Assembly (NCBI RefSeq): GCF_003254565.1
Contig: NZ_QJRI01000176.1
Coordinates: 1 to 64,000 of the forward strand
DNA length: 64,000 nucleotides
Source of the DNA: Flavobacterium nitrogenifigens
GTDB taxonomy: Bacteria; Bacteroidota; Bacteroidia; Flavobacteriales; Flavobacteriaceae
Direction of reading: 5' to 3'
The first letter of the stretch is position 1. The number at the start of each line of letters is the position of its first letter. The translations under genes and the position numbers were made by a program. The notes below the pieces were generated by a model, which saw only the letters and a list, made by a program, of their open reading frames with translations, was not told the origin of the DNA and searched no databases. This document shows positions 44,802 through 55,310 of this stretch, in pieces.

Positions 44802-44861
44802 TTTTGTTTTAATATTTAATGAAATGAAATTTAATATTGATTATATATAACTAAGATTTTA

Positions 44862-45383
44862 TTATTTAAAGGATTCTAATAATGTAGAAATCTCCATTTT
44901 TTGTTTAGAAACTGATATTCTTCCCGAACGTACAAACTGCATAATTCCATATGGTTTGAACTTTTCGTATAATTCTTCAATTTCAGAACGTCTTCCTGAT
45001 TTTGAAATCACAAAGAAATCACGAGAAACTGTCACAATTGTTGACTGGCTTTCTTTGATGATATTCTGAATTTGTTTCTCGTCAAACAACAAACTTGAAG
45101 CAATTTTGAACAAAGCATTTTCTAAGAAAATCGTTTCTTCATCTGTATGATAAAATGCTTTTATTACTTCAATTTGTTTTTCAATTTGGCCTACAATATT
45201 CTGAACCCATTTTTCTGTCGTATTTACTACGATGATAAATCTCGAAACATTCTCTATTTCTGATTCTGAAACATTTAGACTTAATATATTAATGTGACGC
45301 TTTAAGAATATTCCAGATATTCTATTTAACAATCCTACATTATTTTCTGAGTATACCGATATGGTAAATGTTTTATCTTCCAT
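44862..45383 (-). CDS. ilvN: Acetolactate synthase small (regulatory) subunit
   Basis: 173 aa. ACT domain at the start: TISVYSENNVGLLNRISGIF and LKRHINILSLNVSESEIENV. It mediates Val feedback in most bacteria; whether here is unknown. It lies 90 bp after ilvB, with a GTTTCAAG element in the gap. Confidence 0.92.
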   Translation of the reverse strand: MEDKTFTISVYSENNVGLLNRISGIFLKRHINILSLNVSESEIENVSRFIIVVNTTEKWVQNIVGQIEKQIEVIKAFYHTDEETIFLENALFKIASSLLFDEKQIQNIIKESQSTIVTVSRDFFVISKSGRRSEIEELYEKFKPYGIMQFVRSGRISVSKQKMEISTLLESFK

Positions 45384-45403
45384 GTTGTTTTTTAGTTTTA
45401 TTT

Positions 45404-45467
45404 GTTTCAGGTTTCAAGTTTCAAGTTCTGATGAGAACATGGAACATGAAACTTGAAACCTGAAACT
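45404..45467. repeat. GTTTCAAG element, copy 4, between ilvB and ilvN
   Basis: GTTTCAGGTTTCAAGTTTC on one side and GAAACTTGAAACCTGAAAC on the other form a hairpin in the ilvB-ilvN mRNA. Confidence 0.88.
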
Positions 45468-45473
45468 TTTTCC

Positions 45474-47162
45474 TTAACTTAATCTAATTTCTGATACACA
45501 AGCTCCTGTTGGAATCATTGGAAAAACGTTGTTTTCTTTTTCGACTACAACTTCTAAGAAATATGAATCTTTTGAAGCCAGCATCTCAGCGACCGCTGCG
45601 TCTAAATCTTCGCGTTGTGTAACTTTTTTAGATTTGATATGGTATCCTTCAGCAATGGCAATGAAATTTGGATTAATCATTTTTGTTGAAGCATATCTGT
45701 TATCAAAGAATAATTCTTGCCATTGGCGAACCATTCCTAAGAATTCGTTGTTTAAAACCACAATTTTAACTGGAACTTCTGTTTGGAAAATAGTTCCAAG
45801 TTCCTGAATTGTCATTTGGAAGCCTCCATCACCAATAATCGCTACTACTTCACGTTCTGGTTTTCCCATTTTTGCTCCAATTGCAGCAGGCAATGCGAAT
45901 CCCATAGTTCCTAAACCTCCCGAAGTAATATTACTTTTTGTCGAATTGAATTTAGCATAACGGCAAGCAAACATTTGGTGCTGACCAACATCTGAAACAA
46001 TAATTGCGTCTCCTTTTGAGTGTTTGTTTATCATTTCGATAGTTTCTCCCATCGAAATTCCTTTACCATTTGTTGGATTTAATTCTTCTTTTATTACTGA
46101 ATCAAATTCAACTTTGCTTAATTCTTTGAATTCATTATGCCAAGCATCATGAGATTTTGCATCTAATAATGGTAGTAAAGCAGCTAAAGATTCTTTTACA
46201 TCTCCTAAAACAGCAATTTCTGTTTTCACGTTTTTATCAACCTCTGCAGGATCAATTTCGAAGTGAACTACTTTTGCCTGTTTAGCATAAGTGCTTAATT
46301 TTCCTGTAACACGGTCGTCAAAACGCATTCCGAAAGCAATTAAAACATCACATTCGTTTGTTAGTAAATTTGGCGCATAATTTCCGTGCATTCCAAGCAT
46401 ACCAACATTCAAAGGATGGTCTGTCGGCAATGCTGATAAACCTAAAATTGTCCATGCTGCTGGAATTCCAGATTTTTCAACAACTGCTTTAAACTCAGCT
46501 TCTGCCTGACCCAAAATAACTCCTTGTCCAAAAACAATAAACGGTTTTTTTGCACTATTGATTAAAGCTGCGGCCTCGGCAACTTTGTCTAAGTTTAATT
46601 TTGGAACTGGAACATAACTTCTGATGCCTGTACATTTTTCATAACTAAAATCTAACTCATCAAACTGAGCGTTTTTAGTAATATCAACCAATACAGGCCC
46701 TGGACGTCCAGAACGAGCAATGTAGAATGCTTTTGCAATAATTTCAGGAATTTGAGAAGCTTCAGTTACCTGAAAATTCCATTTTGTTACCGGAGTTGAA
46801 ATTCCGATAATATCTGTTTCCTGAAATGCATCAGATCCTAATAAGTGTCTTCCAACTTGACCTGTAATACAAACCAATGGAGTTGAATCAATTTGAGCAT
46901 CTGCAATACCAGTTACTAAGTTTGTAGCTCCTGGACCAGAAGTAGCAATTGCTACCCCAACTTTTCCTGTAGCTCTTGCATAACCTTGAGCTGCATGCGT
47001 TGCACCTTGTTCGTGACGTACTAGAACGTGGTGTAACTGATCTTGAAATTTATATAATTCGTCGTAAACTGGCATTATAGCTCCACCTGGGTAACCATAA
47101 ATTAAATCTACTCCTTCTGCTAATAAACATCTTATAACGGCTTCTGCCCCTGATATTTTCAT
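45474..47162 (-). CDS. ilvB: Acetolactate synthase large (catalytic) subunit
   Basis: 562 aa. Condenses pyruvate with pyruvate or 2-oxobutyrate using ThDP and FAD. The catalytic Glu lies in LVRHEQGATHAAQGYARATG; the ThDP motif is GDGGFQMTIQELGT...NNEFLGMVRQWQE. All family regions are complete. The second gene of ilvD-B-N-C, 58 bp after ilvD. Confidence 0.96.
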   Translation of the reverse strand: MKISGAEAVIRCLLAEGVDLIYGYPGGAIMPVYDELYKFQDQLHHVLVRHEQGATHAAQGYARATGKVGVAIATSGPGATNLVTGIADAQIDSTPLVCITGQVGRHLLGSDAFQETDIIGISTPVTKWNFQVTEASQIPEIIAKAFYIARSGRPGPVLVDITKNAQFDELDFSYEKCTGIRSYVPVPKLNLDKVAEAAALINSAKKPFIVFGQGVILGQAEAEFKAVVEKSGIPAAWTILGLSALPTDHPLNVGMLGMHGNYAPNLLTNECDVLIAFGMRFDDRVTGKLSTYAKQAKVVHFEIDPAEVDKNVKTEIAVLGDVKESLAALLPLLDAKSHDAWHNEFKELSKVEFDSVIKEELNPTNGKGISMGETIEMINKHSKGDAIIVSDVGQHQMFACRYAKFNSTKSNITSGGLGTMGFALPAAIGAKMGKPEREVVAIIGDGGFQMTIQELGTIFQTEVPVKIVVLNNEFLGMVRQWQELFFDNRYASTKMINPNFIAIAEGYHIKSKKVTQREDLDAAVAEMLASKDSYFLEVVVEKENNVFPMIPTGACVSEIRLS

Positions 47163-47220
47163 AGTATATTTTTTTTATCAATTTCAATGCTACTGAAATT
47201 GATTTTTGATTTTTTTATAA

Positions 47221-48894
47221 TTAATTATCGGTAACACATCCTGTTGATGCACTAGAAACCGACTTAGCGTATTTAAGTAAAACCCCTCTGTCAACTTTTA
47301 AAGCTGGCTTAACCCAAGCTGCTTTTCTTGCTGCAAATTCTTCGTCAGATATCTTCAGGTCGATTGTATTTTTCACAGCGTCGATGGCAATTAAATCTCC
47401 ATCTTTTACTAGTGCAATACCACCACCGTCATATGCTTCTGGTGTAACGTGACCTACCACGAAACCGTGCGAACCGCCCGAGAATCTACCGTCTGTGATT
47501 AGTGCACAACTGCTTCCTAATCCAGCTCCAATAATCGCAGATGTAGGCTTCAGCATTTCAGGCATTCCCGGACCACCTTTTGGTCCACAACCTCTGATGA
47601 CGACTACATTACCTGGTTTAATTTTTCCGGCTTGAAGACCTGGAATTACTTCAAATTCACCTTCAAATACAACAGCTGGTCCTTCGAAATATTCTCCTTC
47701 TTTTCCGCTGATTTTTGCTACAGCACCTTCAGAAGCAAGATTTCCATATAAAACTTGGATATTTCCTGTTGGTTTTAATGCTTTTTGAATTTCATGAATT
47801 ACTTCTTGTCCGTCTTGTAAATCTGGAGTTGAAGCTAAGTTTTCTGCAACTGTTTTTCCAGTTACAGTTAAACAGTCTCCGTGAATAAGTCCTACTTTCA
47901 ACAAGTATTTCATAACTGCTGGAATACCTCCCACTTCGTGAATGTCTTCCATCATATATTTACCGCTTGGCTTCATGTCTGCCAATACCGGTGTTCTATC
48001 GTTAATAGCTTGGAAATCATCTAAAGTAATTGTGATTCCAACTGAGTGAGCCATTGCAATTAAGTGCATAACAGCATTTGTAGAACCTCCTAAAACAGCT
48101 ACAATTGTAATAGCATTTTCGAAAGCCTTACGAGTCATAATGTCTCTTGGCTTGATATCTTTTTCTAATAATATTTTGATTGCTTTTCCAGCTTCAAGAC
48201 ATTCATCTCTTTTTTCCTGACTTAAAGCAGGGTTTGAAGAACTATAAGGCAAGCTCATTCCTAATGCTTCAATTGCAGAAGACATTGTATTTGCAGTATA
48301 CATACCACCGCAAGCACCAGCTCCAGGACATGCATTTTGAATAACACCTTTAAAATCTTCTGGAGTGATTTCGCCTTTTACTTTTTTACCTAAAGCTTCA
48401 AAAGCAGAAACAATATTTAAAGATTCTCCTTTCCATTTTCCAGAGTGAATAGAACCACCATAAATCATCATTGATGGACGGTTTAATCTTCCCATTGCAA
48501 TTAATGCTCCAGGCATATTTTTATCGCAACCAGGAATTGCGATAATACTATCATACCATTGCGCTCCGGCAACAGTTTCGATAGAATCTGCAATTACATC
48601 ACGAGAAACTAGTGAGTAACGCATACCTTCAGTTCCGTTAGAAATACCGTCACTGACACCAATGGTATTAAAAATAAGTCCGACAAGATCTGCATCCCAA
48701 ACACCTTTTTTAACATCTTTTGCTAAATCGTTCAAGTGCATGTTACAAGTGTTACCATCGTAACCCATGCTCACAATACCAACCTGTGCTTTCTTTAAAT
48801 CTTCTTCAGTTAAACCAATTCCGTACAACATAGCTTGTGCCGCAGGCTGTGTTTGATCTTGTGTGATGGTCTTGCTGTACTTATTTAATTCCAT
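47221..48894 (-). CDS. ilvD: Dihydroxy-acid dehydratase
   Basis: 557 aa from the ATG at 48894 ([14 protein letters not shown]); the frame opens at 48975, but that stretch covers the leader terminator. Fe-S ligand cysteines: [17 protein letters not shown] and [17 protein letters not shown]. It dehydrates the dihydroxy acids before IlvE. First gene of the ilvDBNC run and under the leader attenuator. Confidence 0.96.
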   Translation of the reverse strand: MELNKYSKTITQDQTQPAAQAMLYGIGLTEEDLKKAQVGIVSMGYDGNTCNMHLNDLAKDVKKGVWDADLVGLIFNTIGVSDGISNGTEGMRYSLVSRDVIADSIETVAGAQWYDSIIAIPGCDKNMPGALIAMGRLNRPSMMIYGGSIHSGKWKGESLNIVSAFEALGKKVKGEITPEDFKGVIQNACPGAGACGGMYTANTMSSAIEALGMSLPYSSSNPALSQEKRDECLEAGKAIKILLEKDIKPRDIMTRKAFENAITIVAVLGGSTNAVMHLIAMAHSVGITITLDDFQAINDRTPVLADMKPSGKYMMEDIHEVGGIPAVMKYLLKVGLIHGDCLTVTGKTVAENLASTPDLQDGQEVIHEIQKALKPTGNIQVLYGNLASEGAVAKISGKEGEYFEGPAVVFEGEFEVIPGLQAGKIKPGNVVVIRGCGPKGGPGMPEMLKPTSAIIGAGLGSSCALITDGRFSGGSHGFVVGHVTPEAYDGGGIALVKDGDLIAIDAVKNTIDLKISDEEFAARKAAWVKPALKVDRGVLLKYAKSVSSASTGCVTDN

Positions 48895-48926
48895 TATTAA
48901 TTTTATTAATTTTATTAATTTTTGTT

Positions 48927-48958
48927 CAAAAAAAAACCTTCCAGTATTTGGAAGGTTT
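48927..48958 (-). terminator. Leader (attenuation) terminator before ilvD
   Basis: On the minus strand AAACCTTCC / GGAAGGTTT (9 bp, 7-nt loop) is followed by nine consecutive T residues. It lies between the leader ORF and the ilvD start, 24 bp after the leader stop and 33 bp before ilvD. Confidence 0.92.
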
Positions 48959-48981
48959 GTAATATAGTCTTTCAATTATAT

Positions 48982-49059
48982 TTATAACATTCCCGATGCA
49001 GATGTGTGAATCACATTGACAACAACGACAGAAGTAATAATAATTGAGATTTGCATCAT
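48982..49059 (-). CDS. ilv leader peptide (attenuator)
   Basis: A 25-codon ORF, starting ATG-ATG-CAA. Of the 25 residues, five are Ile (codons 4, 6, 7, 8, 17), five are Val (11-14 and 16) and one is Leu (25). The run Ile-Ile-Ile-Thr-Ser-Val-Val-Val-Val would stall ribosomes when charged tRNA-Ile or tRNA-Val is scarce. The leader terminator follows. Together this is a classic ribosome-mediated attenuator. The antiterminator pairing has not been worked out. A candidate promoter TACTTTTG lies at 49076-49083. Confidence 0.85.
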   Translation of the reverse strand: MMQISIIITSVVVVNVIHTSASGML

Positions 49060-49075
49060 TTCTTTTTTAGTGTCA

Positions 49076-49083
49076 CAAAAGTA
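49076..49083 (-). promoter_or_regulatory. Candidate -7 element of the ilv operon
   Basis: TACTTTTG on the minus strand fits TAnnTTTG and lies 16 bp before the leader ATG. No TTG is found at the ideal -33 distance. Confidence 0.4.
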
Positions 49084-49165
49084 ACTAAACTTCTGCAAGT
49101 AAAAAAATAAAATCTCAACATTTACAATACTTCTTGTGATTATCTTCACATTTTAACAAAAAATA

Positions 49166-50284
49166 TTAAACAATTGTAGATTGTCCAATACTTACATTAT
49201 CATTATTAAAATACAGCAAATCGTCTTTGCTGAAAATAAAATTAGAAACGAACTCTCCTACTTCGTTTGTTCCGAATTTTGAATCTGGTTTCAAATCAAC
49301 TGTAACTACTTTGTATTCAATTGCTTTTTCTACCGCTTTATAGATTACATGAGCTTCTTTAGTTAATCCAAAATGCTCTAATAAAAGCGCAGCTGCTAAA
49401 ATCGAAGCAATCGGATTGGCAATGTTTTTTCCTTTTGCCTGTGGATATGATCCGTGAATTGGCTCAAACAAAGCGTTTTTCTTTCCTAAAGACACCGATG
49501 GCAATAAACCAATAGATCCTGTAATCACACTAGCTTCGTCAGATAAAATATCTCCAAACAAGTTCTCAGTTAAAATCACATCAAACTGCTTTGGATTTAA
49601 GATTAACTGCATTGCTGCGTTATCCACAAATAAGAAATCAAGCTTAACATCTGGATAATTTTCGCTCACTTTCTGAACTACTTTTCTCCACAATCTTGAA
49701 GTCTCCAAAACATTTGCTTTGTCTACCATCGTTAGCTTTTTACGTCGTTTTTGTGCCGATTGAAAAGCTAAATGTGCAATTCTGGTAATTTCTTCTTCTG
49801 AATATTCACATAAATCTGAAGCATGTGTTCCTTCTTCATTGAGTGTTTTCGTTCCAAAATAAGCTCCACCAGTTAATTCTCTAAAAATGGTAAAATCAGC
49901 TCCTTCAATAATTTCCCTTTTTAAAGGAGAAGATTCTATTAAGGCTTTATAAGGTTTTATAGGACGAATATTAGCAAACAAGCCTAATTCTTTTCGCAGT
50001 TTCAACAATCCTTGTTCCGGACGAACCTTTGCATTTGGGTTATTATCGTATTTAGGATCTCCAATCGCACCAAGCAAAACTGCATCTGTATTTAAGCACA
50101 GATTCAGAGTTTGTTCCGGCAACGGATTTCCTGTTTTATCGATAGCAACCGCTCCCATCAGCGCTTCTTCAAAAACAAATTCATGATTATACACTTCGCC
50201 AATGGCGTACAAAGCTTTCTTAGCTTGTAAAATTACTTCAGGTCCAATTCCATCTCCTGGTAAAACTGCAATTTTTAAATTCAT
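49166..50284 (-). CDS. leuB: 3-isopropylmalate dehydrogenase
   Basis: 372 aa. It oxidises 3-isopropylmalate in leucine synthesis with NAD. Motifs: ELTGGAYFG, LEFVDNAAMQLI-type VDNAAMQLI, and NLFGDILSDEASVITGSIG (substrate and metal loop). It follows leuA by 49 bp. The isomerase genes leuC and leuD are not in the window. Confidence 0.95.
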   Translation of the reverse strand: MNLKIAVLPGDGIGPEVILQAKKALYAIGEVYNHEFVFEEALMGAVAIDKTGNPLPEQTLNLCLNTDAVLLGAIGDPKYDNNPNAKVRPEQGLLKLRKELGLFANIRPIKPYKALIESSPLKREIIEGADFTIFRELTGGAYFGTKTLNEEGTHASDLCEYSEEEITRIAHLAFQSAQKRRKKLTMVDKANVLETSRLWRKVVQKVSENYPDVKLDFLFVDNAAMQLILNPKQFDVILTENLFGDILSDEASVITGSIGLLPSVSLGKKNALFEPIHGSYPQAKGKNIANPIASILAAALLLEHFGLTKEAHVIYKAVEKAIEYKVVTVDLKPDSKFGTNEVGEFVSNFIFSKDDLLYFNNDNVSIGQSTIV

Positions 50285-50333
50285 AATCTCTCGCTATTTA
50301 TGTCTTTAAATCCTTATTGTTCCTAGTTTATTT

Positions 50334-51521
<1,188 letters not shown>

Positions 51522-51535
51522 TCACATCTTGATAA

Positions 51536-51580
51536 CAAATATATATTGTACTATTACAGTACGAAATTCATTTTAATGAA
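51536..51580 (-). promoter_or_regulatory. Candidate leuA promoter and nearby dyad
   Basis: TATATTTG (51543-51536, minus strand) fits TAnnTTTG and lies 29 bp before the first leuA ATG. Upstream, TTCATTTTAATGAA (51567-51580) is a 6+6 bp dyad that may be an operator. No clear -33 TTG. Confidence 0.4.
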
Positions 51581-51655
51581 ATTATACTGTTTATAAAACG
51601 ATTTATACTTCATTAACTTACTTATAATCAATAAGTTATATTATTATTTTTTACA

Positions 51656-53200
51656 ATGGCTAACCATCAAAAAGATTTCTTATTTGTTCTAATCAAATCA
51701 CTTTCAAAATCAGAAAAAAGGCAGTTTAAAATTTTTGCAAGCCGATTAGAGACGAGTTCAAACACAAAATTTATCGAATTATTCAATATTTTAGATAAAT
51801 CTGAAGTTTACGATGAAAAACTCATTCTGAAAAGTGGTGTTATCCAAAAAGTACAGTTATCTAACTTAAAATCATACTTATACAAACAGATCTTAGTAAG
51901 TATAAGACTAAATATTCCTAGCCAGAACATTCGTTATCAGCTTCGCGAGCAAATGGATTTTGCTGTTATTCTTTATAATAAAGGATTATATAAGCAGAGT
52001 TTAAAAATATTAGACAAAACAAAACAGCAGGCTCTTGAGAATGATGAAAAATATATGGCGTATGAAATTGTAGAATTTGAAAAATTAATCGAATCACAAT
52101 ATATTACACGAAGTATTCAAGGCCGCGCTGACGAATTGGTTATTCAAGCGAAAGAATTAAATTACAGAAATACAATTTCAAGCAAATTGTCCAACCTATC
52201 GCTTCAGCTATACGGAATCATGCTAAAAACAGGTTACGTAAAAAATGATGAAGAATACAGATATATTGATGATTACTTCAATAAGCATATTTCTAAACTT
52301 GATGAGAGCAAGTTTGGTTTCCGCGAAAAATACTGGTTTTACAATGCTAATCTTTGGCGAAGTTTTCTAGTACAAGATTTCTTGGCGAGCTACAAATTTG
52401 CCTATAAATGGGTGCAGCTTTTTTATGATAATCCAAATATGATCTATCTGAATCCTGTATTTTTCTTAAAAGGAAATCATTATTTCTTAGAATCGCTTTA
52501 TATGCTAAAATATACATCGAATTTCAAGAAATATTTAAATCTTCTGGAAGAAACCATTACAGATCCTAAATTTCCGGCAAATGATAATATTGCATCTTTG
52601 TCATTTCTTTACGTTTATAACAATAAGTTAAATCTTCATATTTTAGAAGGTACTTTTGCAGAAAGCGAATATCTGATTCCTGAAATTCTAGAAAAACTGA
52701 AACTTCACAGCGAACATTTAGATGAACACCACGAAATGTTGTTCTTTTATAAGTTTGCTTCTATTTATTTCGGAAACGAAAAATATAATGAGTGCATAAA
52801 TTATTTAGATAAAATCATAAATAATAAAAACTTGACGATGCGCGAGGACTTAATGTGTTTTGCAAGATTATTGTCGCTTATTGCACATTATGAGCTTGGG
52901 AAAGATTATTATCTAGAAAATCATTTAAAAAGCACGTATAAGTTCTTATTGAAGATGAACGACTTGCACGAAGTTCAAAAAGAAATCATCAAGTTTTTAA
53001 GAAATTTAAATAACTTCTACCCTGCTGATATTAAAAAGGAATTCAAGAAAATGCACACTCGTTTTGTAGAACTCGAAAAGAACACTTACGAAAAAAGAGC
53101 TTTCTTATACTTAGATATTATTTCGTGGCTTGAAAGCAAAATTGAAAACAGAAAAATTGCTGATATTATTAAGGAGAAAGCGAAATTGAATAATCGTTAG
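51656..53200 (+). CDS. Conserved helical protein of Bacteroidota, unknown function
   Basis: 514 aa with no signal peptide or membrane segment. It is almost all helical, with repeating pairs resembling TPR (GLYKQSLKILDKTKQQALENDEKY and NEKYNECINYLDKIINNKN). N-terminus: HQKDFLFVLIKSLSKSEKRQFKIFASR. I recall it as conserved in Flavobacteria, but no function. It stands alone, divergent from leuA. Confidence 0.7.
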   Translation: MANHQKDFLFVLIKSLSKSEKRQFKIFASRLETSSNTKFIELFNILDKSEVYDEKLILKSGVIQKVQLSNLKSYLYKQILVSIRLNIPSQNIRYQLREQMDFAVILYNKGLYKQSLKILDKTKQQALENDEKYMAYEIVEFEKLIESQYITRSIQGRADELVIQAKELNYRNTISSKLSNLSLQLYGIMLKTGYVKNDEEYRYIDDYFNKHISKLDESKFGFREKYWFYNANLWRSFLVQDFLASYKFAYKWVQLFYDNPNMIYLNPVFFLKGNHYFLESLYMLKYTSNFKKYLNLLEETITDPKFPANDNIASLSFLYVYNNKLNLHILEGTFAESEYLIPEILEKLKLHSEHLDEHHEMLFFYKFASIYFGNEKYNECINYLDKIINNKNLTMREDLMCFARLLSLIAHYELGKDYYLENHLKSTYKFLLKMNDLHEVQKEIIKFLRNLNNFYPADIKKEFKKMHTRFVELEKNTYEKRAFLYLDIISWLESKIENRKIADIIKEKAKLNNR

Positions 53201-53236
53201 ATTTAAATTCCAATTTTTAAAATTCCAAATTCCAAT

Positions 53237-53279
53237 AAAAAAAGCGCCAAAAGACTTATTGTTTTTTAGCGCTTTTTTT
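53237..53279 (+). terminator. Intrinsic terminator after the 51656 gene
   Basis: AAAAAAAGCGC / GCGCTTTTTTT, an 11-bp stem with a long loop and a T tract. Confidence 0.85.
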
Positions 53280-53378
53280 GTCATCCTGAGGAACGAAGGA
53301 TCGCACTCGTAAATCAACAAAGATTAGAAAATTACTATTCGATAGCATCTAGTGCGATCCTTCGTTACTCAGGATGAC
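53280..53378. repeat. GTCATCCTGAG element with 27-bp inverted ends
   Basis: The arms 53280-53306 and 53352-53378 (GTCATCCTGAGGAACGAAGG... and its complement) differ at one of 27 positions. 99 bp in all with a 45-bp middle. It is a dispersed element of a type that I recall in Bacteroidota genomes; no ORF. Confidence 0.85.
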
Positions 53379-53396
53379 AAACTTTACACAAACAAC

Positions 53397-53429
53397 AAAC
53401 CCGACAGATTTTTAAAACTTGTCGGGTTT
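53397..53429 (-). terminator. Intrinsic terminator after the M1 peptidase gene
   Basis: AAACCCGACA / TGTCGGGTTT, 10 bp stem, with T-rich flanks on the minus strand, 59 bp beyond that gene's stop. Confidence 0.75.
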
Positions 53430-53487
53430 AGTATTTATAAATTCCTATTTTGGAATTTGGAATTTTTATATTGGAATTTCTTAACCT

Positions 53488-55143
53488 TTATTCTACAATA
53501 TTAGATGTTGTTACATAGAAATCTTTATCTACTTCAAGTTTTCTGTCTTCATTGTCTGTTTTCACAGATTGCCATTCTGTTGTTGGTTTTAGCCAAGTTT
53601 CAACACCGTTTAATTTTACTCTTACTGGCATATCAAATTTAGAAACACAGTTTGTCCAATGGTATCCGAAAGTTCCATTTTTAAATATGTATTCAAAAAC
53701 CGGAATTTGAGTTGTAGTTAAATATTGTGCAAAAACTCTGTTGAAATTAATTCCAGACTGCTCGTTAATATAATCTTGAATCTGTTTTCCTGTAACTGTC
53801 TGATGATAAAAAGTTTTATTCATACCTCTTAAAATCGATTTCCATTTAGCATCATCGTTGATTACCTGACGAATCATATGAAGCATTGAAGCTCCTTTTG
53901 GATACATATCACCAGAACCTTCATTGTTTACATCATAATGCCCAATAATCGGAATATCGTTTTGAATATTTTTTCTACATCCAATTACGTATTCTGCACC
54001 AGCATCTTTTCCGTAATAATACTCCACAAAAAGACTTTCAGAATAATTGGTAAAACTCTCGTGAACCCACATATCAGCAATATCTTTGTAGGTAATATTA
54101 TTAGCATACCATTCGTGACCAGATTCATGAATGATGATAAAGTCAAACTTTAATCCCCAGCCTGTACCGCTTAAATCGCGTCCTAAATATCCATTTTTGT
54201 ATTGATTTCCGTATGTTACAGAACTTTGGTGCTCCATTCCTAAATACGGAACTTCAACCAGTTTATAACTGTCTTCGTAAAACGGATAAGGTCCGAACCA
54301 GTTCTCAAAAGCTTTCAACATTCTCGGAGCATCTTTAAACTGCTCTTTTGCCAAAGCTAGATTATCTTTTAACACATAATAATTACAGTCTAAATTTCCT
54401 TTTTCGCCTTTAAATACTTCTGAGAAATTTACATAATCACCAATATTGATATTTACACCGTAGTTGTTGATCGGGTTTGAAACATACCAGTTGAAAGTTT
54501 TAGTTCCGTCTTTTTCTTTTTTAATGCTTTTTAATCTTCCGTTAGAAACCTCTGTTAAATCCCCAGGAACATTCACGCTGATTAACATGTTTTCTGCTTC
54601 ATCATACATATGATCTTTACACGGCCACCAAACACTCGCGCCTAAACCTTGACAAGATGTAGCAATAAAATCTTTTCCGTTTTTATCTTTTTTCCAAGAA
54701 AAACCACCGTCCCATGGTGCTCTAACAGCTTCTTTAGGTTTTCCGTTAAATGAAATTTTAATCTCTTTTGTATCTCCAACTTTTTGTTTTTCATTTAAAG
54801 TAATAAAAAACGCATTTCCGTCTCTTTCAAATTTTAATTCTTTTCCATTCTGCGTTACCTTAGTAATGTTCATTGGTTGCTGCAAATCGATCTGCATACG
54901 GTTGTTTTCTGTCAAAACAGTATAACGAACTGTATTAAAACCTGAGATTGATTTTTCTTTCGGATTTACTTTTACATCAAGGTGATAATATTTTAAATCC
55001 CACCAAGCTCTTTCCTTTGTAATGCTTCCGCGTAAAGTATCCTGATGTGTAAAAACGGTTTCTGACTTACTTAAAAGTCCCTGAGCATTGGCAGTAAAAC
55101 CAACCAAAAAGGCGAAAACTACGCCACCAAAGTATTTTTTCAT
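53488..55143 (-). CDS. Secreted M1-family zinc aminopeptidase
   Basis: 551 aa with a signal peptide (KYFGGVVFAFLVGFTANAQ). The gluzincin zinc site is HESGHEWYAN (HExxH) with the second Glu in WVHESFTNYSESLF 18 residues on. The exopeptidase-like motif is LGMEHQSSVTYG, replacing GAMEN. M1 enzymes cleave N-terminal residues; extracellular or periplasmic here. Shorter than the 850-aa PepN type, it is a single-domain form. Confidence 0.88.
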   Translation of the reverse strand: MKKYFGGVVFAFLVGFTANAQGLLSKSETVFTHQDTLRGSITKERAWWDLKYYHLDVKVNPKEKSISGFNTVRYTVLTENNRMQIDLQQPMNITKVTQNGKELKFERDGNAFFITLNEKQKVGDTKEIKISFNGKPKEAVRAPWDGGFSWKKDKNGKDFIATSCQGLGASVWWPCKDHMYDEAENMLISVNVPGDLTEVSNGRLKSIKKEKDGTKTFNWYVSNPINNYGVNINIGDYVNFSEVFKGEKGNLDCNYYVLKDNLALAKEQFKDAPRMLKAFENWFGPYPFYEDSYKLVEVPYLGMEHQSSVTYGNQYKNGYLGRDLSGTGWGLKFDFIIIHESGHEWYANNITYKDIADMWVHESFTNYSESLFVEYYYGKDAGAEYVIGCRKNIQNDIPIIGHYDVNNEGSGDMYPKGASMLHMIRQVINDDAKWKSILRGMNKTFYHQTVTGKQIQDYINEQSGINFNRVFAQYLTTTQIPVFEYIFKNGTFGYHWTNCVSKFDMPVRVKLNGVETWLKPTTEWQSVKTDNEDRKLEVDKDFYVTTSNIVE

Positions 55144-55310
55144 TATTTTAGAATTTGAAATAATTAGGTAATTAAACCAGCTTAATCTTCAACAAATGTA
55201 AACATTCGAATCAAGTTTTTTAAAAAATTATGATCTCGATGCAAATAAACAATATTCAGATTCATTATTCTTCTCTATTTTAGTACTTTCAAAAATTTAG
55301 ATTTCATAAT

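Larger units (their letters stand above)
53205..53480. repeat. Nested repeat block between converging genes (ATTCCAA family)
   Basis: Outer words ATTCCAAATTCCAA (53225 area) and TTGGAATTTGGAATTT (53455 area) enclose, in order: a terminator (53237-53279), the GTCATCCTGAG inverted repeat (53280-53378) and a second terminator (53397-53429). Everything lies between stops of genes at 53200 and 53488. Confidence 0.82.

Noticed and set aside
48895..49165. T-box or other riboswitch before ilvD
   Set aside because: No T-box sequence (TGGGACCGCG-type) was seen; the Ile/Val leader ORF and terminator explain the region.
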